This document shows, one piece after another, positions 1 through 5,525 of a stretch of 6,672 nucleotides of DNA (position 1 is the stretch's first letter; every line of letters starts with the position of its first letter). The position numbers and the translations under genes were made by a program. Source of the DNA: an uncultured Collinsella sp. (lineage in GTDB: Bacteria > Actinomycetota > Coriobacteriia > Coriobacteriales > Coriobacteriaceae); contig CABQHR010000102.1 of NCBI GenBank assembly GCA_902463875.1, positions 1-6,672 on the forward strand, given 5' to 3'. Under the pieces are notes generated by a model. It was not told the origin of the DNA, did no database searches, and was given only the letters and a program-made list of their open reading frames with translations.

Positions 1-56
1 GAGCAGTTGCGCACGACTGCTGCCTGAAACGTTGGGATGTCTATGGTTCGAGTCAT
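1..56 (-). CDS. 5' end of an unidentified gene running off the left edge
   Basis: Only the first 18 codons are present, translating as MTRTIDIPTFQAAVVRNC, and the frame stays open to the window edge. The start is chosen because ATG (minus strand, 54-56) is preceded at 4-nt spacing by AAGGAG (plus-strand positions 61-66). Further upstream there is a sigma70-like promoter at the right distance, giving a leader of about 30 nt. The fragment is too short to assign a family. It is divergent from the HMA gene at 233, and its promoter is overlapped by two operator-like sites, so a metal-related transporter or regulator is a reasonable guess. That is inference from position only. Confidence 0.6.
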   Translation of the reverse strand, partial: MTRTIDIPTFQAAVVRNC

Positions 57-78
57 GGCGCTCCTTGCGGATCTAACT

Positions 79-122
79 GTTAGCCTAGGAAAACTTATAC
101 ACGAAAGTAAGCCTTGGTCAAC
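79..122. promoter_or_regulatory. pair of related operator-like sites between divergent genes
   Basis: Positions 80-99 and 108-127 are imperfect direct repeats, matching at 14 of 20 positions and offset by 28 bp, close to three helical turns. Each is partly palindromic. The first (79-94) has the form GTTnnCCTAGGnnAAC; the second (107-122) keeps GT/AC ends and a CC..GG core. The GTTAGCCTA core of the first also occurs in the known DtxR/IdeR consensus, so a metal-responsive DtxR-family regulator is a possible binder. The sites overlap the -35 and start region of the leftward promoter and lie upstream of a metal-binding protein gene. The repeat is seen directly; the regulator is inference. Confidence 0.5.
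94..121 (-). promoter_or_regulatory. sigma70-type promoter of the leftward gene
   Basis: Read on the minus strand, TTGACC (116-121) and TATAAG (94-99) are separated by 16 nt, and each matches the consensus hexamer at five of six positions. Transcription would start near position 87, about 30 nt before the ATG at 56. One operator-like site (107-122) covers the -35 and the other (79-94) covers the end of the -10 and the start point, an arrangement typical of repression. No equally good promoter is visible for the rightward HMA gene. TTGACC (148-153) with TAAGAT (174-179) is possible but has a 20-nt spacer. Confidence 0.6.
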
Positions 123-232
123 TAAAAAGTTTGAAGAGGGAAACTAATTGACCGAACGGACATGATTTTGGGTTAAGATGAGGACACCCCATGGGGGTAT
201 CTAGAGAAAGCACAGGGAAGAAAGGGGAGCGC

Positions 233-616
233 ATGGAAGACTTGCTAAACCCTGCAAATATCATCGTGCTGGCCGTCATTGCCGTTGGCATGTTTTTTGG
301 ACTGCGTCGCATTGTCGCTTCGACACACGGGAAGAGTTGTTGCAGCGATGGCGCGAACGGCAAGAAGGCCAAGAAGGTAGTGGTTGCGGATACCGATCCG
401 TCCCACTACCCCTATAGCGATGAGCTGCTCATCGGTGGCATGAGCTGTGACGGTTGCGCTCAGAACGTGGCCAATGCCCTCAATGCGCTGGACGGCGTGT
501 GGGCAACGGTGACGTATGCGGACCACACGGCGCGTGTGCGCTCCAAGCATCCGATTGACCGCGAGGCACTTGAGGCCGCGGTGAGGGACGCGGGCTATTA
601 CGTCATGAAATTGTAG
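233..616 (+). CDS. membrane-anchored heavy-metal-associated (HMA) domain protein
   Basis: The 127-residue protein has one N-terminal membrane segment (about residues 9-24) followed by RR, which by the positive-inside rule places the rest in the cytoplasm. A linker carries a CC pair (36-37), and a single HMA domain (about 62-127) has the metal-binding motif GMSCDGC (Cys72 and Cys75). HMA domains of this fold bind Cu(I) or other soft metals and pass them to ATPases or other partners. This one is free-standing and membrane-tethered, so it is likely a chaperone or buffer; metal and partner are unknown. Start: ATG 233 follows GGGGAG at 3 nt and puts the membrane segment at the N-terminus. An in-frame ATG at 191 (141 residues) follows GAGGA at 6 nt and cannot be excluded, but adds only a polar stretch. 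It is divergent from the partial gene at 1-56. Confidence 0.85.
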   Translation: MEDLLNPANIIVLAVIAVGMFFGLRRIVASTHGKSCCSDGANGKKAKKVVVADTDPSHYPYSDELLIGGMSCDGCAQNVANALNALDGVWATVTYADHTARVRSKHPIDREALEAAVRDAGYYVMKL

Positions 617-628
617 ATGTTGCCCTCT

Positions 629-657
629 CCAATGGATACCGGCCTCCTGCCCATTGG
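629..657 (+). terminator. weak stem-loop after the HMA gene, possible terminator
   Basis: CCAATGG (629-635) pairs perfectly with CCATTGG (651-657) across a 15-nt loop, 13 nt after the HMA stop codon. No T-run follows, so it is not a classical intrinsic terminator. It could end transcription with Rho or stabilise the 3' end. Low confidence. Confidence 0.25.
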
Positions 658-852
658 GACCATCGACGTCCTAAAATTTTCGCAAAAAAACAACTCGCAG
701 ATGCGGCAAAAGTGAAGTTTGGTGACGGTTTGCGCGGAATTCGCTACCAATCGAGCATCTATTAACCCGTCCAAAAAATTACAGGTGTATATTTATATGC
801 TGATTATTGCTGTGCTCAGATTGCAATTAACCGTGGACAGAAATGAAGAATG

Positions 853-869
853 CTAAAGCTGGGCTTTAG
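853..869 (+). promoter_or_regulatory. perfect hairpin just upstream of the ribosome binding site
   Basis: CTAAAGC (853-859) and GCTTTAG (863-869) form a 7-bp perfect stem with a 3-nt TGG loop. The stem ends 3 nt before AGGGGAGG (873-880), the ribosome binding site of the surface-protein gene. It could protect the mRNA 5' region, tune ribosome access, or, as DNA, be a small operator. The structure is plain; the role is inference. Confidence 0.45.
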
Positions 870-890
870 GACAGGGGAGGTTATAGCCTT

Positions 891-3389
891 ATGAGACGAG
901 TGGGAACACTTGGCTTGGTGGCAGCGCTTGCCGCTATCTTGGTATCGCCGCTGCCGGCGCACGCCGAAGACGCTTCGGGTGCCGTTACCTACAATGCGGG
1001 AAATGGGTATTCCTTTGAGAAGCTCTCGCATCCTACGGTAGGAACGTCGCAGCCGGATGGTATCGTCGACTACCAGGGTAACGGTGCCGTTGCCGTTCCG
1101 GGCGCCGATGGTAATACGGCCAACAATGAAGGCGATCGCGGCCAGAGCTACACTTGGGCGGCTGCGAGCTATGGTGACTGGCTTTATGTGGGCACCTGCT
1201 ATGCAGCGATGGGCAACACGCTTACGCTCATGAACGGCACGCTGGGCGATTCTTTTGATGCCGAGACCATGCGCTTGACGCTGGAGGCCATGTTTAACGG
1301 CACCTTCTTCTATGGACAGCAGAAGGAGGACGGCACGGCCGACAAGGACAGCGGCGGTATCTTGGTCAAGATTAATACCAAGACCGGTGAGACCAAGCTG
1401 CTGCTCTCTGAATCGCTCAACGGCGTCGGTCCCTTGTTCCGCAATGCCGTGAGCTATAAGGGCAAGCTCTATTTCTGCGGCAGCGTCAGGACCAATGGCG
1501 GCAAAAGCGGTCTGCCTGCTGTATACGAGATCGATCCTAAGACGGATGAGTACAAAGTTGTCTATCAGGGCCTTTCGAGCATGCAGGATTACGGTGCCGC
1601 CTACAAGCAGGGCATTTCTACCGGTATCCGCGGCATGTGCGTTCATGATGGCCAGCTCGTCATCAGCAATGTGGGTAAAGACGCGGCCGGTAACTTTGTG
1701 TCGACAATCCTGACGTCGTCTGACCCGTCGAAGGGCCAGGGCAGCTTCACCGAGATTGCTAACTCGGACACGTTGTTTAACTATCCGGCGATTCGCTATC
1801 AGGACAGCATCTACGGCGGCGCCATTTGGGATATGGTTTCGTACAACGATCACCTGTATGCCACCATCTGCACCGGTACGCCCGAGAATGCTCCCGATGA
1901 TAATTCCATGCAGTCATTTGCCATGGTTCGTGGCGACAAGAACGCCGACGGCAGCTATACGTGGACTCCCATTGTAGGCGATCAGGAGACGGACGGTGCA
2001 AAGTACTGCTTTGGCATCGATCCTGCCCGTACCCGTTCTGGCGCTGCTAACCTCATCGTCTACAACGGCTACCTGTACATTGGCGAGTACAACGATGAGG
2101 AGATTGCCCTCGAGCGCATTCTCTTTAATAAGTCTGATTCTGACGAGAGTGGCAAGAGCGGTATGGGTGGCGTCGACTGCTCGTTTGTGAATGCCAATCT
2201 TGAGCAGTCAGTCAACATCTATCGCATGGATAAGGACGAGAACATGGAGCTCGTCGTCGGCGATCGCACCGACATGTTCCCCGAGGGTGGCATTTCCGGT
2301 CTGACTTCGGGCTTTGGCCGTAACGAGAACCAGTACATCTGGCGTATGCAGAAGTTTGACGGCAAGCTGTATGTCGGTACCTTTGACACCGCGAGTCTGC
2401 TTGAGCCGATCGGCCAGTTCTCGAACGGCGACATTATCGATATGACGCCCGAGGAGTGGGACTCTCAGGTTCAGCGTCTCAAGGACCTGCTCAATCATCT
2501 GCTCGACAAGAATTCGCCCGACGACCCCATCGTTCCCGTAAACACGCTTGCGGACGATGATTCAAACGAGGCCGTCGAGGTCGATGACGAGAAGGCTGAA
2601 GTAGTTGAGGGCTTTGGCGACCTGAGCGATGCTCTGGAGGATGCCACGGGCGATCTTTGCGATCAGGCTGCGACGATGTCCGAGGACTTTGAGGACGACG
2701 CCGCTTATGTCCAGAAGATCGATAGCGAGATCGCGTACTTCAAGTCCTTTGCCGATCAGTATCAGGATATGCTCGATAGCTATGAGAACCTGAAGCAGCA
2801 GTATGAGGATGCCTATGGCACCGAGCTGCCGGGCGATATTCAGGATGCATTCGATAAGCTGCTGAGCGAGGAGAATCTCAAGAAGTTGCAGAGCGTCCTT
2901 ACGTGCATGTACTACCTGCGCGATGCCGAGCGCGGCTTTGATATGTATGTGACCGAGGACGGCGTGAACTTTACGACGCTGACGACCAACGGCTTTAACG
3001 ATCCGTATAACCATGGCCTGCGCACCTTTGCGGTGACCAACCAGGGTCTGTGCCTTGGTACCGCCAACCCGTTCTATGGCTGCCAGGTTTGGATCCAGCG
3101 CAAGGAGAATTCGGAGAATCCGGTTGAACCCGGTACTCCGGATCCGACGGAGCCCACGGATCCCTCGCAGCCGGGTGGTGGCGATCAGCCTGGTGGCAGC
3201 CAGACGGGCGGTAACGACCAGTCGAGCAGCACCACGACCACCGTCACGACGACCACTAAGAAGACTCCGAAGGACGGCTCGCTGCCTCACGCTGGCGACT
3301 CGACCCTCACGCTGGTCTTGGGATTGCTGGTTGCAGCTGCCGCAGTGCTTGGTATTGCCTTTGCCCTGCGTAAGCGTTCTCGCCACTAG
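891..3389 (+). CDS. secreted, cell-wall-anchored beta-propeller-like surface protein
   Basis: The 832-residue protein has a signal peptide (basic start, hydrophobic core, likely cleavage after AHA at residue 25). Repeated blade-like motifs with a Y-x-x-x-L-Y-[VIF] pattern occur near residues 94-102, 189-197, 318-324, 391-399 and 489-498, plus related ones at 250-257 and 711-737. These suggest a beta-propeller related to sialidase/kelch-like surface proteins; TEDGVNF (688-694) resembles an Asp-box. Between the sixth and last blades, residues about 518-682 are acidic and helical, probably coiled coil. A Pro/Gly/Ser/Thr-rich wall-spanning linker (about 740-797) leads to LPHAG (798-802), a hydrophobic segment and the tail RKRSRH: a sortase sorting signal with Ala replacing the usual Thr. 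The ligand or substrate is unknown. Start: ATG follows AGGGGAGG at 10 nt. Its stop overlaps the opposing gene's stop, and its terminator seems to lie inside that gene. Confidence 0.88.
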   Translation: MRRVGTLGLVAALAAILVSPLPAHAEDASGAVTYNAGNGYSFEKLSHPTVGTSQPDGIVDYQGNGAVAVPGADGNTANNEGDRGQSYTWAAASYGDWLYVGTCYAAMGNTLTLMNGTLGDSFDAETMRLTLEAMFNGTFFYGQQKEDGTADKDSGGILVKINTKTGETKLLLSESLNGVGPLFRNAVSYKGKLYFCGSVRTNGGKSGLPAVYEIDPKTDEYKVVYQGLSSMQDYGAAYKQGISTGIRGMCVHDGQLVISNVGKDAAGNFVSTILTSSDPSKGQGSFTEIANSDTLFNYPAIRYQDSIYGGAIWDMVSYNDHLYATICTGTPENAPDDNSMQSFAMVRGDKNADGSYTWTPIVGDQETDGAKYCFGIDPARTRSGAANLIVYNGYLYIGEYNDEEIALERILFNKSDSDESGKSGMGGVDCSFVNANLEQSVNIYRMDKDENMELVVGDRTDMFPEGGISGLTSGFGRNENQYIWRMQKFDGKLYVGTFDTASLLEPIGQFSNGDIIDMTPEEWDSQVQRLKDLLNHLLDKNSPDDPIVPVNTLADDDSNEAVEVDDEKAEVVEGFGDLSDALEDATGDLCDQAATMSEDFEDDAAYVQKIDSEIAYFKSFADQYQDMLDSYENLKQQYEDAYGTELPGDIQDAFDKLLSEENLKKLQSVLTCMYYLRDAERGFDMYVTEDGVNFTTLTTNGFNDPYNHGLRTFAVTNQGLCLGTANPFYGCQVWIQRKENSENPVEPGTPDPTEPTDPSQPGGGDQPGGSQTGGNDQSSSTTTTVTTTTKKTPKDGSLPHAGDSTLTLVLGLLVAAAAVLGIAFALRKRSRH

Positions 3390-3811
3390 GCTCGGCCGCG
3401 CAGCTCGATGTCTTGGATGTCGTCGAAATCGATGACAATATCTCTGAGCTTGAGCAGTTTGAAAGCGGGGAGTACCTCGTCGAGAATGCCGGTGCGGCTA
3501 CGATAGCCGTACGTATCGTAATAGGTGACACGAAGCAAGTCGCCGCGTTTGAGGCCCTCGAGCTTTTTCGAAAGCTCGAGGGCCTTTTCTTCTGTGAGTT
3601 CACACTTGGGTTCGACGGTTATCTCTTGCTTGCGTACGAGTTCGTAGTATCCCGTCAACGCGGCAAAGGGCATAAACTGTGCGGCGCGGTTGGCGCGCAC
3701 GGCGCCGTTGGCAGTAAGGTTGGGGTCGGCGGCACGGCGCCTTCCCTCGGGGTCCGCCAAGCGCTCAAAGGCGGTCGGTGGCCTCATGGGCTGCTGTTTG
3801 GGTTTAGGCAC
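3386..3811 (-). CDS. YolD-like protein, partner of the Y-family polymerase
   Basis: The 141-residue product belongs to the YolD-like family, small proteins of unknown mechanism encoded next to UvrX/Y-family polymerases in Gram-positive bacteria and phages. The hallmark is RAAQFMPFAALTGYYELV in the middle. A charged helix (EEKALELSKKLEGLKRGD) and a beta-rich end with DTYGYRSRTGIL follow. Start: GTG at 3811 follows GGAGGG at 4 nt, which lies inside the end of the polymerase gene, and overlaps it by 8 nt; this indicates translational coupling. A TTG at 3823 and an ATG at 3787 in the same frame are less well supported. It is co-transcribed with the polymerase from the SOS promoter. Its stop shares CTAG (3386-3389) with the convergent surface-protein gene, and its coding sequence contains that gene's terminator hairpin. 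Confidence 0.85.
   Translation of the reverse strand: MPKPKQQPMRPPTAFERLADPEGRRRAADPNLTANGAVRANRAAQFMPFAALTGYYELVRKQEITVEPKCELTEEKALELSKKLEGLKRGDLLRVTYYDTYGYRSRTGILDEVLPAFKLLKLRDIVIDFDDIQDIELRGRA
3551..3593 (+). terminator. intrinsic terminator of the surface-protein gene, inside the opposing CDS
   Basis: Positions 3553-3566 pair with 3571-3584 in a perfect 14-bp stem closed by a TTCG (UUCG) tetraloop, extended by one A-T pair. TTTTCTTCT follows directly on the plus strand. This is the classical intrinsic-terminator form and faces the transcript coming from the surface-protein gene, whose stop is 161 nt upstream. On the minus strand the stem is followed by CAAACGCGGC, not a T-run, so it should not stop the yolD-like transcript. 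The stem is coding on the minus strand, giving KALELSKKLEGLK in the YolD-like protein. Confidence 0.85.
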
Positions 3812-5309
3812 GATGCCCTCCAACCTGATCGTTGCGTTCGCGCGCGGTGGCGCCGGCAGTAAAGCTCAATCCTTTGACCAAGGCGTTCTTGCCGTATTTG
3901 CCTTTTACGGCCAATACGGCGCGCGCCAGGTCGCGTTCACGCTCATCGGCTTCCACGTCGCTGAACAGGTCGATGGTGGCGAACTCTTCGGGCATCAGAT
4001 TGCCAAAGCCCAGATTGATGCGCTTGACCGGTCGCTTGGGGTCGACCGTTTGCGCCCAGAGCTCATTGAAATACCCCATGATCTTCTTGAACGAATTGGT
4101 GCGCTCGGGCAGCTTGCGCGAGGCGTTGGAGTGTGCGAAGAGCGCGGCATAGCCACCGCGCGGTTTGCCGCCGTGCTCGCCCACGAAGATGCCATCGATT
4201 GCCTGCGCTTCGCGTACCAGACGGCGACGTTCGTCATCGCGCTGGACGGGTTTGGGCGCGCGGGGCGCGAGTCCGGGGCCGTCGATCGCTGTGGGCTCGA
4301 TGCCCGAGGTGCTCGAGCGCAGGTGTCCGCAGCCGTCTATATACTGCGCCGTGCCGCTGGCGTCGAGTCGGCGTATGTCGGCGCGTTCGCTCGCGTAGCC
4401 TACGAAGAGTGAAATGCTATCGCACACCACATGCTTATCGACCAAGTCCAGTACAGCGGCGTCGACCATTTCACGTAAGACAGTATAGGCCTGCTCGTAG
4501 GCATAGCCCTTCGAGAGCACCTGTCCCGTGGTGGTCGAGGCTGCTTGCGGACGATAGGCTTGGATGTCGGCGATGGTCGTCGGCTCGCGACCAAAGGCAT
4601 GGTCGATGAGATACTCGGCATTGACGCCGAGCTCGTCGTAGAGCAGGTTCTCGTCGAGGGCGGCAACACCCATCAGGTCGTAGACACCGTACTTTTCGAG
4701 TCGCGCTGCCACGCCGGGGCCGATACCCCAGATATCGGTGATGGGGCGGTGGGGCCAAATTTCCTTGCGGAAGGTTTCGTCGTCGAGTACGCCGATACGG
4801 CTGGCTACGTGCTTGGCAGTGATGTCGAGTGCCACCTTGGCCTGAAATAGGTTGGGGCCGATGCCGACCGTCGCCGTGATGCCGGTGCGCCCTAGAACTT
4901 CGTCGCGAAGCATGCAGGCGAACCCCTCCGCATCGGTGTGATAGAGATCCAGATAGGGCGTCACGTCGATGAAGCACTCGTCAATTGAATAGACGTGAAC
5001 GTCTTGCGGGCTGACGTATTCCAGATAGATGCCGTAGATTTGCGCAGACACTTCCATGTAGTGCTGCATGCGTGGCACGGCCTTGATGTAGTCGATGCCA
5101 TCGGGGATCTCGAACAATCGGCAGCGGTTATGTATCCCGAGGTCCTTCATGGCCTGCGTGATGGCGAGACAGATGGTCGTGCGTCCGCGCGATTCGTCGG
5201 CAACGACCAGGTTAGTGGTGAGCGGGTCGAGCCCACGATCGACGCACTCGACGCTGGCATAAAACGTCTTGAGGTCGATGCAGATGTAGGTGTGCTGCTC
5301 GTGCTCCAT
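3804..5309 (-). CDS. Y-family (UvrX-type) translesion DNA polymerase
   Basis: The 501-residue protein is a Y-family polymerase, which copies past DNA lesions with low fidelity. It shows the first catalytic Asp in CIDLKTFYASVEC (Asp12), the SIDE motif (108-111, with catalytic Asp110 and Glu111), TVGIGPNLFQAK (148-158), and a helix-hairpin-helix in IWGIGPGVAARLEKYG (193-208). A clamp-binding-like sequence TIDLF (445-449) and the UvrX-like ending GATARERNDQVGG (486-498) are also present. Residues about 315-385, rich in charged residues and proline, look like an insertion in the little-finger region, making it longer than typical UvrX proteins (about 410-420 residues, from memory). Start: ATG 5309 follows GGAAGGA (5315-5321) at 5 nt; an upstream in-frame ATG at 5330 has a poorly placed site. 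The promoter carries a LexA-type box, so damage induction is expected. It is probably the active polymerase, as all catalytic acids are present. Confidence 0.92.
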   Translation of the reverse strand: MEHEQHTYICIDLKTFYASVECVDRGLDPLTTNLVVADESRGRTTICLAITQAMKDLGIHNRCRLFEIPDGIDYIKAVPRMQHYMEVSAQIYGIYLEYVSPQDVHVYSIDECFIDVTPYLDLYHTDAEGFACMLRDEVLGRTGITATVGIGPNLFQAKVALDITAKHVASRIGVLDDETFRKEIWPHRPITDIWGIGPGVAARLEKYGVYDLMGVAALDENLLYDELGVNAEYLIDHAFGREPTTIADIQAYRPQAASTTTGQVLSKGYAYEQAYTVLREMVDAAVLDLVDKHVVCDSISLFVGYASERADIRRLDASGTAQYIDGCGHLRSSTSGIEPTAIDGPGLAPRAPKPVQRDDERRRLVREAQAIDGIFVGEHGGKPRGGYAALFAHSNASRKLPERTNSFKKIMGYFNELWAQTVDPKRPVKRINLGFGNLMPEEFATIDLFSDVEADERERDLARAVLAVKGKYGKNALVKGLSFTAGATARERNDQVGGHRA

Positions 5310-5338
5310 CCGTATCCTTCCATCAAACACATGTTCCT

Positions 5339-5356
5339 ATCGAATACCTGTTCGAT
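5339..5356. promoter_or_regulatory. LexA (SOS) box
   Basis: CGAATACCTGTTCG (5341-5354), or CGAACAGGTATTCG on the minus strand, matches the Gram-positive LexA consensus CGAACRNRYGTTYC at 12 of 14 positions. Flanking AT pairs extend the dyad to 18 bp (7 of 9 pairs). It overlaps the -10 and start point of the polymerase promoter, where LexA would block initiation. The site and the kind of gene it controls support each other. Confidence 0.8.
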
Positions 5357-5383
5357 AATACCCGCTCGACCGGACACCGTCAA
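5355..5383 (-). promoter_or_regulatory. sigma70-type promoter of the polymerase-yolD operon
   Basis: On the minus strand TTGACG (5378-5383) and TATTAT (5355-5360) are separated by exactly 17 nt, each matching consensus at five of six positions. Transcription would begin near 5348, giving a leader of about 39 nt to the ATG at 5309. The LexA box overlaps the -10 and start, and the long inverted repeat begins at the outermost base of the -35. Confidence 0.75.
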
Positions 5384-5466
5384 AACCGACCAAAAGGGGA
5401 CAGGTTTATTTTGGTCGGTAAAACGCTTGACCTGCCAAAATAAACCTGTCCCTTTTTGGTCGGTTT
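5383..5466. repeat. long inverted repeat, REP/BIME-like element
   Basis: Two 32-bp arms (5383-5414 and 5435-5466) are complementary at every position except one G-T wobble (5396 with 5453), around a 20-nt loop. The left arm also holds its own smaller palindrome: ACCGACCAAAA (5385-5395) pairs with TTTTGGTCGGT (5409-5419), which occurs again at 5454-5464. Thus three copies of this 11-mer allow competing hairpins. The core GGGGACAGGTTTATTTT strongly resembles intergenic repeats I recall as REP-type elements mobilised by RAYT (TnpA-REP) transposases. No transposase lies in the window, so if mobile it is non-autonomous. It sits between the divergent SOS operon and the PAP2 gene. Confidence 0.8.
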
Positions 5467-5525
5467 ACGGCACGCTTACGGTGGGCCGATAGCCTTGATG
5501 TGTTGAATACGCTGAAGGGATATGG

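Larger units (their letters stand above)
617..890 (+). other. non-coding region and leader upstream of the surface protein
   Basis: No plausible gene was found on either strand in these 274 nt. The region is much richer in A and T than its surroundings, especially 671-690 and 760-830. A possible promoter is TTAACC (762-767) with TATATT (788-793), but the 20-nt spacer is too long for confidence, and other AT-rich -10 candidates overlap at 793-798. It also holds a weak stem-loop after the HMA gene and a compact hairpin just before the ribosome binding site of the next gene. Confidence 0.5.

Noticed and set aside
1..83. Plus-strand reading frames at the left edge as the end of an upstream gene
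   Set aside because: All three frames meet stops by position 83 and the translations look random, whereas the minus strand has an ATG with a well-spaced ribosome site and promoter.
671..712. AAAATTTT palindrome, A-run and small CGCAGATGCG stem, considered as a minus-strand terminator
   Set aside because: The stem has only 4 bp and no minus-strand gene ends there; the A-run alone is weak evidence.
816..1853. Long open frame on the minus strand opposite the first half of the surface-protein gene
   Set aside because: It is the shadow of a GC-rich gene: the product is low-complexity, rich in Arg, Ala and Ile, with no recognisable motif, while the plus strand has a signal peptide and repeats. 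The same holds for 2562-3386.
3690..4412. Plus-strand open frame across the polymerase gene
   Set aside because: The minus strand carries all Y-family polymerase motifs there; the plus frame has no domain signal and no convincing ribosome site.
5383..5466. The long inverted repeat as an intrinsic terminator
   Set aside because: No T-run follows the right arm, and both flanking genes point away from it, so no transcript is expected to end there.
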